Positions 1 through 8,327 of a stretch of 64,000 nucleotides of DNA are shown here, in pieces. The stretch is taken from positions 62,001 through 126,000 of the forward strand of contig NZ_VZZK01000005.1 of the NCBI RefSeq assembly GCF_008806385.1. The letters are read 5' to 3'. Each line of letters begins with the position of its first letter. Position 1 is the first letter of the stretch. The translations under genes were made by a program, and so were the position numbers. The DNA comes from Methylobacterium soli. Its GTDB lineage: Bacteria; Pseudomonadota; Alphaproteobacteria; Rhizobiales; Beijerinckiaceae. The notes under the pieces were generated by a model. The model did not search any database and was not told the DNA's origin. It saw only the letters and a list, made by a program, of their open reading frames with translations.

Positions 1-1
1 G

Positions 2-718
2 AAGGCGCGCCCGGTCTACGCCCTCGATCTGCCGGGCTTCGGCTTCTCGGAACGCCGGCGACAGGTCTACACGCCGCGCCTGATGGTCGACGCGATCCAC
101 GCGGTGGCGGGCGAGATCCGGCGGCGGCACGGGGGCGTGCGGCTCGATGCCGTCGCGCTCTCGCTCTCGGCGGAGTACCTTGCCCGCGCGAGCCTGGAGC
201 AGGCGCAGGATTATCGCAGCCTCGGTCTGATCAGCCCGACCGGGTTCGACGCCCGCCTCTCCGGCCGGGGGCCGCTCGGGGGACACCGCGGCAACGACGT
301 CGCCCGCTCGGCCGTGGACTTTCCGCTCTGGGGCCGAGCCCTGTTCGACGCCCTCGTGAGCCGCCCGAGCATGCGCTACTTTCTGGAGAAGACCTGGGGC
401 TCGCGCCGGATCGACGAGGGCCTGCTCTCCTACGATTACGCCTCCGCGCATCAGCCGGGCGCCGAGCACGCGCCCTTCTCGTTCCTGGCCGGACATCTGT
501 TTCCGACCGATGCCACCCGCCTCTACGAGGCCCTGTGGCTGCCCGTCTGGATGATCCACGGGATACGCGGCGACTTCGTGGATTACCGCCACGCCGCGGG
601 CTTTCACGAGCGGCCGAACTGGACGATCGAGCGCATGCCGACCGGGGCATTCCCGCATTTCGAGCGGCCCGGCGCCGTGACGCGCAGCTACGACGCCTTC
701 TCGGCCGACCTCGCCTGA
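2..718 (+). CDS. alpha/beta hydrolase, 5' end cut by window edge
   Basis: The reading frame is open from the first bases of the window, so the N-terminus is missing. The visible part opens with ALDLPGFGFSER, the usual strand-turn of alpha/beta hydrolases near the oxyanion hole. About 35 residues on comes a nucleophile-elbow-like stretch, ALSLSAE. This departs from the canonical G-x-S-x-G, so the second Ser is the candidate nucleophile. A late FPHFERP probably holds the catalytic His. These features fit an alpha/beta-fold esterase or hydrolase-like protein of roughly 280-300 residues when complete. The substrate is unknown, and the sulfotransferase-like neighbour on the opposite strand gives no clue. 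Confidence 0.75.
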   Translation, partial: KARPVYALDLPGFGFSERRRQVYTPRLMVDAIHAVAGEIRRRHGGVRLDAVALSLSAEYLARASLEQAQDYRSLGLISPTGFDARLSGRGPLGGHRGNDVARSAVDFPLWGRALFDALVSRPSMRYFLEKTWGSRRIDEGLLSYDYASAHQPGAEHAPFSFLAGHLFPTDATRLYEALWLPVWMIHGIRGDFVDYRHAAGFHERPNWTIERMPTGAFPHFERPGAVTRSYDAFSADLA

Positions 719-755
719 GGGGGCCCGGGTTTCCGGGCCCTCGCTCGGAGCAAAA

Positions 756-1877
756 TCAAGGCACCCGCCAGCGGCTATAGCCGGTCAGGCGCGCGAGATG
801 GTCGGCCGCGGCCTCGGCGAGATCGGCGGGGATGCGCTGCCAGGGCGCGGGGGTGCGGAAGCCGAAATGGGCGATCGTCTCGGCCATCAGGGACTCGATC
901 TGGGCCTCGGTCTCGGGTGAAATCGCCTGTCCCGCCAATTCGTTAGGCGGGCGCGCCGGAGCCGGCTTGACGACGCTGCCCCAGGGCGCGCCCCAGAGCG
1001 CGCGGGCGAAGCGCTCGTTCGACAGGGCGGCATGGGCCTCGATCCGGCTGCGCAGGTCGGGCGCGTCGCCCCGAAACGGCTCGGGATCGAGGCCCCGGCC
1101 CCAGGCGGCGTTGTCGAGGACGTGGCCGATATGGCGGGAATGACCGCGAAACTGGGTGTGGACCCGGAGGCGGCGCAGGCGGCGCGCCGCCTCGACGGCG
1201 ATCGGGCCGGGGCTGCGGTTGGTGACGAGGCGCTCGGCTTCCGCGCTCATCAGGGGTCCGAGGCGGTCCTCGAGGCCGAGATCGCGGACGATCCGCCCCA
1301 GGAGCGGGGCCTCCGAGCGGACATCCCGCAGGGGGATCGCGGTGACGCGGCCATCGGCGGCGCGGCGCCAGGGCTCGATCAGGGCGGCGTAGTCGAAGCG
1401 GCCGGAGCGCCAGGTCTGGCGGGCGAAATCTCGGAAGGTGCGGGTCTCGCGCACCAGCTGGGCCAGGTGGGCATAGGCGGAGTTGAGCTGCTCGAATTGC
1501 GGCTTGACCACGATCGCGACCTCCATCCGGAAGCCGTGGGCCTGGAACAAATCATGCACGATTTGCGGAATTCCGAGCTCTGGCTTCTGAACCGCGAAAT
1601 CCTCGTACGACAGGATCACGGTCTCGGCCCGGGTCGAGGCCAGAACCCCGGACAGGCGCGCGAGGCTGGCCGCCCGCTCGCGGGCCGGGCGGCGGCCGTC
1701 GAGGGCCTCGCCGAGGGGCTGGTGGTTCACGTCCGATCCGTCCGGGCTGCCGGGCGGGGCGAGCGCCGGATAATGGAGCCCGACGGCGCCGAGCCGCGGC
1801 CGGAGGTTCGTCAGCACGGCCTGAAGCGAGGTGGACCCCGTCCTCGGCATTCCGATATGGATGATCCCCCGGCGCAT
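756..1877 (-). CDS. sulfotransferase-like protein
   Basis: A 373-residue protein beginning MRRGIIHIGMPRTGSTSLQ. The G-x-x-R-T-G-S-T stretch at residues 8-15 resembles the PAPS-binding 5'-phosphosulfate loop of sulfotransferases. No second 3'-phosphate-binding motif can be assigned with confidence, so activity is uncertain. The ATG at 1877 is preferred, with a G-rich stretch just upstream; the open frame extends 11 codons further but only to a TTG. There is no signal peptide or membrane segment. Related proteins in alphaproteobacteria are usually labelled hypothetical or sulfotransferase family, sometimes near surface polysaccharide genes. Here it stands alone, convergent with the hydrolase. 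Confidence 0.65.
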   Translation of the reverse strand: MRRGIIHIGMPRTGSTSLQAVLTNLRPRLGAVGLHYPALAPPGSPDGSDVNHQPLGEALDGRRPARERAASLARLSGVLASTRAETVILSYEDFAVQKPELGIPQIVHDLFQAHGFRMEVAIVVKPQFEQLNSAYAHLAQLVRETRTFRDFARQTWRSGRFDYAALIEPWRRAADGRVTAIPLRDVRSEAPLLGRIVRDLGLEDRLGPLMSAEAERLVTNRSPGPIAVEAARRLRRLRVHTQFRGHSRHIGHVLDNAAWGRGLDPEPFRGDAPDLRSRIEAHAALSNERFARALWGAPWGSVVKPAPARPPNELAGQAISPETEAQIESLMAETIAHFGFRTPAPWQRIPADLAEAAADHLARLTGYSRWRVP

Positions 1878-1975
1878 GATCCCCCGCTGGCCCGACTTGT
1901 CCTGATACAATCTGGGCGTGTTCTTAGACGATGATGCCCGTAAAGGGCGAGGCCGCCCGCCATCCGAGATCCGAG

Positions 1976-2410
1976 ATGCCCGAACTGACCCTCGCCGCCG
2001 CCCGCACCATCGTGACGACCGCCCTGGAGACGGCCCGCGCCCGCGGCCTCAAGCCGCTCGCGGTGGTGGTCTATGACGCCCGCGGGTCTCTCAAATGTGT
2101 CCAGGTCGAGGACGGCACCTCGCTCCGCCGCGCCGAGATCGCGCTCGGCAAGGCCAACGGGGCCCTGGCGCTCGGCCTCGGCTCCCGGGCCATCGCCAAG
2201 CGGGCCGAGGAGCAGCCGCATTTCGTGGCGGCCGTCAGCCATCTCGTCGGCCCCGCCGCCCTGGTGCCGGTGCCGGGGGGCGTGCTGATCCGCGACGGCG
2301 CCGCGATCCTCGGCGCGGTCGGGATCTCGGGCGACACCTCGGACAATGACGAGACCTGCGCGGTGGCGGGCATCGCGGCGGCGGGCTTTGCCGCCGAGAC
2401 CGGCGCCTGA
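1976..2410 (+). CDS. GlcG/HbpS family heme-binding-like protein (DUF336)
   Basis: A 144-residue protein beginning MPELTLAAARTIVTTAL. It has the family pattern: an N-terminal helix, then LAVVVYDARGSL, a central region with ALGKANGALALG, and a Gly-rich GGVLIRDG and GAVGISGDTSDNDE near the end. Members of this family (GlcG, HbpS) are small oligomeric proteins, some binding heme or cobalamin and some found beside transport or catabolic genes. An upstream ATG at 1931 is possible, but 1976 gives the usual family N-terminus. It lies 4 bp ahead of the peptide-type ABC binding protein gene, so the two are probably co-transcribed. A link to its cargo is inference only. Confidence 0.8.
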   Translation: MPELTLAAARTIVTTALETARARGLKPLAVVVYDARGSLKCVQVEDGTSLRRAEIALGKANGALALGLGSRAIAKRAEEQPHFVAAVSHLVGPAALVPVPGGVLIRDGAAILGAVGISGDTSDNDETCAVAGIAAAGFAAETGA

Positions 2411-2414
2411 GCCC

Positions 2415-4016
2415 GTGCAGCCGCGCCGCAGGGATTGCCTCGCGGGCGCCGCCGCGCTCGCGGCCGGCCTCAGCCTGCCGGCGCGGGCCGCCGGCGAACC
2501 CGGCCTCTACCGGCGCGGCAACGACGCCGACCCGGAGACCCTCGACCCGCACAAATCCTCGACGGTGGCCGAGGCCCATATCCTGCGCGACCTCTACGAG
2601 GGGCTCCTCACCTACGACAACCGGGGCGCCATCATCCCGGGGGCGGCCGAGAGCTGGTCGGTCTCCGAGGATGGGCTGACCTACACGTTCCGCCTGCGGG
2701 CGGACGGGGCCTGGTCGAACGGCGATCCCGTCACGGCGCAGGATTTCGTGTTCTCGCTCCGCCGCATCCTGGCGCCCGCGACGGCGGCGAAATACGCCGA
2801 GGTGCTCTATCCCCTGCGCGGCGCGGCGGCGGTGAACCGGGGCGAGCGCCCGCCCGAGGAACTCGGCGTCGCCGCCCCCGATCCCCGCACCCTGGTGATC
2901 ACGCTCGAGGGGCCGACGCCCTACCTCCTCGAACTCCTCACCCACCAGACCTCGATTCCCGTGCACCCGCCCTCGGTCGAGGCCCATGGCGACGGCTTCA
3001 CCCGGCCGGGCCGCCTGATCTCGAACGGGCCCTACATCCTCGCCGGGCTGGTGCCCAACGACCGCATCACCCTGGAGCGCAACCCGCGCTTCCACGACGC
3101 GGCGCGCGTCGCGATCCCCCGCGTCGCCTTCATCCCGACGCCGGACCTCGCCAGCGCGGTGCGGCGCTTCGCGGCCGGCGAGGTCGATTCGCTGGCCGAC
3201 CTGCCGGGCGACCAGATGGCGGCGCTGAAGGCCCGCTTCGGCGATCAGGTCGTGCTCGGGCCGGCGCTCGGCGTCGCCGCCCTCGCGGTCAACACCCGCA
3301 AGGCCCCCTTCTCGGATGCCCGGGTGCGGCGCGCCCTCTCGCTCGCCATCGACCGGGAATTTCTGGCCGACGCGGTCTGGGGCTCCACCATGGCGCCGGC
3401 CTACGCCCTCTGCCCGCCGGGCCTCGACCATTACGGCACGCCCCCGGAGACGACCGGCCGCGAGGCGCTGCCGATCGACAACGAGGCCGAGGCCCTGCGT
3501 CTCCTGGCCGAGGCCGGGTTCGGGCCGAAGGGGCGCCCGCTCAGCGTCGAGTACCGCTTCAACACCACGGACAACAACCGCAACACCGCGGTGGCCATCG
3601 CAGAGATGTGGCGCGGCCTCGGCATCGAGACCCGCTTCGTCTACACCGATGCCAAGACCCACTTCGCCTATCTGCGCGACGGCGGCGATTTCGACGTGGC
3701 CCGGATCTCCTGGATCGCCGATTACGCCGACCCGCAGAACTTCCTGTTCCTGCTCGTGACCGGCAATGACGGCATGAATGCGGGCCACTACGCCAACCCC
3801 GCCTACGACGCCCTGCTCCGGGAGGCCGCGGCCGAGCGCGACCTCGCCCGCCGGGCCGACCTCCTGGCGCGGGCCGAGGCCATCCTGATGCACGACCTGC
3901 CCTGGATCCCGCTCCTGCATTACCGCTCGAAGGCCCTGATCGCCCCCCGCCTTCACGGCTATTGCCCGAACCTGCGCAACGCCGCCCCGACGCGCTTCCT
4001 GAGGCTCGACGCGTGA
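2415..4016 (+). CDS. ABC transporter substrate-binding protein, peptide/nickel (OppA/DppA) type
   Basis: SBP family 5 protein of 533 residues. The GTG at 2415 gives MQPRRRDCLAGAAALAAG, a twin-arginine-like signal sequence, so export by Tat is plausible. Family landmarks follow: DPETLDPHKSS, YEGLLTYDN, ESWSVSEDGLTYTFRLR (typical of the OppA signature region), then SNGPYILAG, a late WIADYADPQNFL and a final HDLPWIPLLHY. It should capture an oligopeptide or related solute in the periplasm and pass it to the permeases encoded next (4111 and 5129). The long in-frame extension upstream to 2346 overlaps the previous gene and is ignored. Substrate specificity cannot be read from the sequence. Confidence 0.9.
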   Translation: MQPRRRDCLAGAAALAAGLSLPARAAGEPGLYRRGNDADPETLDPHKSSTVAEAHILRDLYEGLLTYDNRGAIIPGAAESWSVSEDGLTYTFRLRADGAWSNGDPVTAQDFVFSLRRILAPATAAKYAEVLYPLRGAAAVNRGERPPEELGVAAPDPRTLVITLEGPTPYLLELLTHQTSIPVHPPSVEAHGDGFTRPGRLISNGPYILAGLVPNDRITLERNPRFHDAARVAIPRVAFIPTPDLASAVRRFAAGEVDSLADLPGDQMAALKARFGDQVVLGPALGVAALAVNTRKAPFSDARVRRALSLAIDREFLADAVWGSTMAPAYALCPPGLDHYGTPPETTGREALPIDNEAEALRLLAEAGFGPKGRPLSVEYRFNTTDNNRNTAVAIAEMWRGLGIETRFVYTDAKTHFAYLRDGGDFDVARISWIADYADPQNFLFLLVTGNDGMNAGHYANPAYDALLREAAAERDLARRADLLARAEAILMHDLPWIPLLHYRSKALIAPRLHGYCPNLRNAAPTRFLRLDA

Positions 4017-4110
4017 GGGACCGGGCCGGAGCGGGCGGGGCCCGCGCCCCGGGGCCGCGGACGGTGCCACCGGATGACCGGGCGGGCGCGACCCGCGTCC
4101 CGAGCGCCCG

Positions 4111-5034
4111 ATGATCGCCTACACCCTGCGCCGCCTGCTCCAGGCCGTGCCGACCCTGTTCCTGGTGATCACCCTCAGCTTCTTCCTGATGCGCCTCGCG
4201 CCGGGCGGGCCCTTCGACCTGGAACGGCCCCTGCCCCCGGCCGCGATGGAGAACCTGCGCCGGGTCTACGGCCTCGACCAGCCGCTGCCGGTGCAGTTCG
4301 CCCGCTATCTCGCGGCCCTGGCGACGGGCGATCTCGGGCCCTCCTTCTCGTTCCGCGATCTCAGCGTCGCCGACCTGTTCGCCCGCGGCCTGCCGGTCTC
4401 GATGACGCTGGGCGCCCTCGCGCTCGCCCTCGCGCTCGGCCTCGGGATCGGGCTCGGCGTTCTCGCGGCCAGCCGGCGCGGCGGCCTGATCGACCGCCTC
4501 GTCGGGGTCCTGGCCTCCGTCAGCCTGTCGGTGCCCAATTTCGTGGTGGCGCCGCTCCTTCAGATCGCCTTCGGGCTATCGCTGCGCTGGCTGCCCCTGA
4601 GCGGGTGGGAGGGCGGCGCGCCCGCGCACCTTATCCTGCCGGTGATCACCCTGGCGCTGCCCCAGGTCGGCGCCATCGCGCGCCTCACCCGCACCGCGAT
4701 GGCCGAGGCGCTCGGCGCCCCGCATATCCGCACCCTGCGCGCCATGGGCGTGCCGCCCCTGATCGTGGCCCGCCACGCCCTGCGGGGCGCGCTGCTGCCC
4801 GTGGTGGCGATCCTCGGGCCCCTGGCCGCCGCCCTGCTGACGGGCTCCGTAGTGGTCGAGACCATCTTCGGCCTGCCCGGCATCGGCCGCTACTTCGTCG
4901 ATGGGGCGCTGAACCGCGACTACACGCTGGTGATGGGCACCGTGGTCCTTGTGGCCGTGCTGGTGCTCCTCCTCAACCTCGCGGGCGACCTCCTGTCGGC
5001 CGTCCTCGACCCGCGCCTGAGGCTCGGGGCATGA
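4111..5034 (+). CDS. ABC transporter permease, OppB/DppB type
   Basis: A 307-residue inner-membrane permease. The N-terminus MIAYTLRRLLQAVPTLFLV is typical of DppB/OppB, followed by LRLAPGGPFD-like residues and LRRVYGLDQPLPVQFARYL. The binding-protein-dependent transport motif is seen as LRAMGVPPLIVARHALRGA, and the end has VVETIFGLPGIGRYFVDG. About six membrane segments are evident. It should pair with the OppC-type permease at 5129. Its stop codon lies in the first unit of a four-copy 15-bp tandem repeat, an unusual gene end. Confidence 0.92.
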   Translation: MIAYTLRRLLQAVPTLFLVITLSFFLMRLAPGGPFDLERPLPPAAMENLRRVYGLDQPLPVQFARYLAALATGDLGPSFSFRDLSVADLFARGLPVSMTLGALALALALGLGIGLGVLAASRRGGLIDRLVGVLASVSLSVPNFVVAPLLQIAFGLSLRWLPLSGWEGGAPAHLILPVITLALPQVGAIARLTRTAMAEALGAPHIRTLRAMGVPPLIVARHALRGALLPVVAILGPLAAALLTGSVVVETIFGLPGIGRYFVDGALNRDYTLVMGTVVLVAVLVLLLNLAGDLLSAVLDPRLRLGA

Positions 5035-5083
5035 GGAATCGGGGCATGAGGATTCGGGGCATGAGGATTCGGGGCGTGAGCGG
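5024..5083 (+). repeat. four tandem 15-bp repeats across a permease stop codon
   Basis: The unit tcggggcatgaggat occurs at 5024-5038, 5039-5053 and 5054-5068 (first copy with one change), with a degenerate fourth copy at 5069-5083. The first unit encodes the last residues and TGA stop of the OppB-like permease. Each unit therefore carries an ATGA stop/start-like overlap. It probably arose by slippage. None of the repeated ATGs leads to a useful reading frame. Confidence 0.9.
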
Positions 5084-5128
5084 CGCGGGCGCGCTCCGCC
5101 CCCGCGTCGCGACCGGGCGAGGGTGGGC

Positions 5129-6265
5129 ATGAGCAGGATCGCGCCCGCGGCCCTGCCGCGCCGGGCCGCGCCGGGCCGGCTCGCCATCGGGCGCCTCGCC
5201 TTTCGGCGCCTCGCCCGCAATCGCGGCGCGCTCGCGGCTCTCTTCGTGCTCGTCGCCGTGGCCCTTGCCTGCCTCGTCGGGCCGTTCCTCACCGGGCACG
5301 CGCCGGAGCGCGCCTATCCGGACCTGCGCCAGCTGCCCCCGGGCTTCGCCGCCGAGCCGGGGCCGGAGCGGCTCGGCCCGGCCCTCGCGCGGCTCGCCTT
5401 CCGGATGCGGGCGCGGGTGGAGGGCTACGCCGTCGAGGACGGGCGCCTGCGCCTGACGCTCGCGGCCGAGCGGCCGATCGCGACGCGCTCCCTCGTCTAC
5501 CTGCCCCGCTCCGACCTGTTCGGCGAGCCCCACGTGGTCGAGCGCGCGCCGGACGGGACCCGCCTCGTCATCGCGGTGCCGATCCGGCGCCTGCACTTCC
5601 TTCTCGGCACCGACGTGCACGGGCGCGACCTCCTCACGCGCAGCCTCGTGGCGGGTCGGGTCTCCCTGCTGATCGGCCTCGTGGCGACGGCGGTCGCGCT
5701 CCTCGTCGGCGTCGCCTACGGGGCGGTGTCGGGGTTCCTGGGCGGCCGGACCGATGCCGTGATGATGCGCCTCGTCGACATCCTCTACGCCCTGCCCTTC
5801 GTGTTCTTCGTGATGGTGCTGGTGGTGTTCTTCCGCGCCAGCCTCGCGTTGATCCTCGTCGCCATCGGGGCCGTCGAGTGGCTCGACATGGCCCGCATCG
5901 TGCGCGCCCAGACCCTGGCCCTGCGCCGCCGCGACTTCGTGCGCGCCGCCGAGGCGCTCGGCCTCTCGACGCTGGCGATCCTGCGCCGCCACATTGTCCC
6001 GAACACGCTGGGGCCCATCACGGTGGCGGCGACGCTGCTGGTGCCCCGGGTCATCCTGCTGGAAAGCTTCCTGTCCTTCCTGGGCCTCGGCGTGCAGGAG
6101 CCGCAGACGAGCTGGGGCGTCCTGATCGCGGAAGGCGCCCGCGCGATCGAATCGGCGCCCGGGATGCTCGCCGGCCCGGCCTGCTTCCTGGTCGCCACCC
6201 TGATGGCCCTGAACATTTTGGGCGACGGTCTCGCGGACGCGCTCGATCCGCGCGGCGCGGCCTGA
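5129..6265 (+). CDS. ABC transporter permease, OppC/DppC type
   Basis: A 378-residue permease partner of the gene at 4111. The ATG at 5129 follows a purine-rich site (gcgaggg) about 5 bp upstream; a GTG at 5123 is the alternative. After a first membrane segment comes a long periplasmic insertion of about 110 residues, then GTDVHGRDLLTRSLVAGRVS, the typical OppC entry to the transport domain. The coupling motif is AAEALGLSTLAILRRHIVPN, and LESFLSFLGLGVQEPQTSWG closes the domain. No ATP-binding subunit gene follows, so the ATPases must be shared or encoded elsewhere. A 19-bp tandem duplication includes the stop codon. Confidence 0.92.
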   Translation: MSRIAPAALPRRAAPGRLAIGRLAFRRLARNRGALAALFVLVAVALACLVGPFLTGHAPERAYPDLRQLPPGFAAEPGPERLGPALARLAFRMRARVEGYAVEDGRLRLTLAAERPIATRSLVYLPRSDLFGEPHVVERAPDGTRLVIAVPIRRLHFLLGTDVHGRDLLTRSLVAGRVSLLIGLVATAVALLVGVAYGAVSGFLGGRTDAVMMRLVDILYALPFVFFVMVLVVFFRASLALILVAIGAVEWLDMARIVRAQTLALRRRDFVRAAEALGLSTLAILRRHIVPNTLGPITVAATLLVPRVILLESFLSFLGLGVQEPQTSWGVLIAEGARAIESAPGMLAGPACFLVATLMALNILGDGLADALDPRGAA

Positions 6266-6288
6266 GGCGCGCGGCGCGGCCTGAGGCG
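6251..6288 (+). repeat. 19-bp tandem duplication across the OppC-like stop codon
   Basis: The unit cgcggcgcggcctgaggcg is present twice with no difference, at 6251-6269 and 6270-6288. The first copy holds the TGA stop of the permease. The second copy is non-coding and forms part of the following hairpin. Confidence 0.9.
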
Positions 6289-6297
6289 CCGGTTTTT
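6272..6297 (+). terminator. probable intrinsic terminator of the peptide ABC operon
   Basis: A six-base-pair GC stem (cggcgc / gcgccg) with an eight-base loop is followed by G and five T residues. It sits just after the last permease gene, and the next gene is on the opposite strand. Confidence 0.55.
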
Positions 6298-6418
6298 CCG
6301 AGGGCGCGCAGCTTGGCTCACGCGTTCAAGTCAACGGCAGGTCGGATCGGCCTCCGAGGCTGAACAGGAGCTTATCCGCGGGCCTGTCCGCAGGCGCGCG
6401 CGAGAAAAACGCCGGCCC

Positions 6419-6694
6419 TCAGCGCGCCTGGACCAGGGCCGGATAGACCATCCGGACGGCGCGGGGCGGGGCGGGGGTCGGGCTCGCCGGCGGGGCGGCG
6501 CGCGGCGGGGCCGGGACCGCGAGGCCGATCTGGGCCGGGCGCAGCGCCCACCATTCCGATCCGGTCAGCGACACGGGCTTGCGCTCCCGCGCGAGGGTCG
6601 CGTCGGCGCCCTGCGTCGGGGCGGCGGCGAGGCTGAGGAGGGCGGTGAGGCCGAGGATCGCGATCCGGGCCGAGAGGTTCAGGGCAGGTTTCAT
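6419..6694 (-). CDS. small exported protein of unknown function
   Basis: A 91-residue protein beginning MKPALNLSARIAILGLTALL, with a clear signal peptide cleaved near AAAPTQGADA. The mature part is only about 60 residues and rich in Pro and Ala (AVPAPPRAAPPASPTPAPP), with a short SLTGSEWWALRPAQIG segment that may be the conserved core. I do not recognise a domain. The in-frame extension upstream to 6778 would hide the signal peptide, so the ATG at 6694 is preferred. Periplasmic or envelope location is likely. Confidence 0.5.
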   Translation of the reverse strand: MKPALNLSARIAILGLTALLSLAAAPTQGADATLARERKPVSLTGSEWWALRPAQIGLAVPAPPRAAPPASPTPAPPRAVRMVYPALVQAR

Positions 6695-6807
6695 GGGGCG
6701 CAGCCGTTTGAGCGCCCTAGATGACCTCGCTCGGGTGAAGGCTTGTCCGGCTCCGGACGATTCGCGCCTGCCCGCCAACAGAAGTCTTTGCGGAGGGTAA
6801 ACGATCG

Positions 6808-8298
6808 ATGGTGAGCAGAGCCGAGACGGCCCCGGACGCGACGCGTGCCGCGAAGACGCCCGAGCGCGTGCCCATGGGAACGGTGGTGGACACCGACATC
6901 TCCGCCCGCCTCGACCGGCTGCCCTGGGGGCGCTTCCACGTCCTCGTCATCGTGGCACTCGGCATCACCTGGGTGCTCGACGGGCTCGAGGTGACGCTCG
7001 CCGGCTCCCTCGTGGGCGCCCTGCGGCAGCCGCCGATGTCGTTCTCCGAATTCGATGTCGGGCTCGCGGCGAGCTCCTACCTCGTCGGCGCCGTGACGGG
7101 GGCGCTCGGCTTCGGCTGGCTCACCGACCGGATCGGGCGCAAGAAGCTGTTCTTCATCACGCTGGCCCTCTACCTCGCGGCCACCGCCGCGACGGGCTTG
7201 TCCTGGAATATCTACAGCTTCTGCCTGTTCCGCTTCCTCACCGGCGCGGGGATCGGCGGCGAGTACACGGCCATCAACTCGACCATCCAGGAACTGGTGC
7301 CGGCCCGCGTGCGCGGCTGGACCGACCTCGTCATCAACGGCTCGTTCTGGATCGGGGCGGCGCTCGGCTCCTTCCTGTCGATCGTGGCGTTGCGCCCAGG
7401 GCTGATCGACCCCGCCTGGGGCTGGCGCATCGCCTTCTTCGTCGGCGGCGGCATCGGCCTGGTGATCCTGCTCCTGCGCACCTGGATTCCCGAGAGCCCG
7501 CGCTGGCTCGTGACCCACGGCTACGTGGCCGAGGCGGACCGGGTGGTGACGGGCATCGAGAAGCGCTTCACCGACGAGGGCATCACCCTGCCGCCCCCGG
7601 ACGAGAGCAAGCGCCTGCGCCTCAAGACCCGCAGCCACACCCCGCTCTCCGAGGTGTTCGGCGCGATGTTCCACACCAGCCGGCGCCAGACCTTCGTGGG
7701 CCTCGCCCTGATGATCGCCCAGGCGTTCTTCTACAATGCCCTGTTCTTCACCTACGCGCTGGTGCTGGAGCGCTTCTACGGGGTGCCGGGCGACCATGTC
7801 GGCTGGTATCTGCTGCCCTTCGCCCTCGGCTCGTTCCTGGGGCCGCTGGTGCTCGGGCGCCTGTTCGACACGGTGGGCCGCCGCCCCATGATCGCGGCCA
7901 CCTACGGCATCTCGGCGGTGCTGCTCGCGGGCGCCGGATACCTGTTCCAGATCGGAATGTTCGGGCCCGTCGGGCAGACGGCGGTCTGGATGGTGGTGTT
8001 CTTCTTCGCCTCGGCGGCCGCCTCCTCGGCCTACCTGACGGTGGCCGAGACCTTCCCGCTGGAGATCCGGGCGCTCGCGATCGCGGTCTTCTACGCCATC
8101 GGCACCGGCATCGGCGGCGTCTCGGGGCCGCTCCTGTTCGGCAGCCTGGTGGAGAGCGGCTCGCGCGGCTACGTGCTGGTCGGCTACCTGATCGGGGCGG
8201 CCCTCATGGCGGTGGCGGCCGTGGTCGGCGGCCTCTACGGCACCGCGGCCGAGGGCAAGTCGCTCGAGGCGGTCTCGAAGCCGCTGGCGGCGGCGTGA
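6808..8298 (+). CDS. MFS transporter, sugar-porter-like
   Basis: A 496-residue, 12-TM major facilitator. The start at 6808 has a good ribosome site (ggaggg) about 12 bp upstream. Diagnostic pieces are LTDRIGRKKLFFIT after TM2, RFLTGAGIGGEYTAINSTIQ in TM4-5, WIPESPRWLVTHG before the central loop, and LFDTVGRRPMIAATYG in the second half. These are the signatures of the sugar/metabolite:proton symporter branch. The gene converges with glucokinase (8317-9315), which suggests but does not prove a sugar or polyol substrate. Confidence 0.88.
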   Translation: MVSRAETAPDATRAAKTPERVPMGTVVDTDISARLDRLPWGRFHVLVIVALGITWVLDGLEVTLAGSLVGALRQPPMSFSEFDVGLAASSYLVGAVTGALGFGWLTDRIGRKKLFFITLALYLAATAATGLSWNIYSFCLFRFLTGAGIGGEYTAINSTIQELVPARVRGWTDLVINGSFWIGAALGSFLSIVALRPGLIDPAWGWRIAFFVGGGIGLVILLLRTWIPESPRWLVTHGYVAEADRVVTGIEKRFTDEGITLPPPDESKRLRLKTRSHTPLSEVFGAMFHTSRRQTFVGLALMIAQAFFYNALFFTYALVLERFYGVPGDHVGWYLLPFALGSFLGPLVLGRLFDTVGRRPMIAATYGISAVLLAGAGYLFQIGMFGPVGQTAVWMVVFFFASAAASSAYLTVAETFPLEIRALAIAVFYAIGTGIGGVSGPLLFGSLVESGSRGYVLVGYLIGAALMAVAAVVGGLYGTAAEGKSLEAVSKPLAAA

Positions 8299-8307
8299 GT
8301 GGGGGGT

Positions 8308-8327
8308 GGGCGCCCCTTACGGCGCCC
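8308..8327. terminator. hairpin between convergent MFS and glk genes
   Basis: A perfect seven-base-pair inverted repeat (gggcgcc / ggcgccc) with a six-base loop lies in the short gap between the two genes and includes the glk stop codon. There is no U-run on either strand, so it is only a candidate terminator. Confidence 0.4.

Noticed and set aside
2235..4070. Long minus-strand open frame opposite the ABC binding protein
   Set aside because: Composition is Arg/Gly/Val/Glu-rich with no domain; it is a shadow caused by high third-position GC in the real plus-strand gene.
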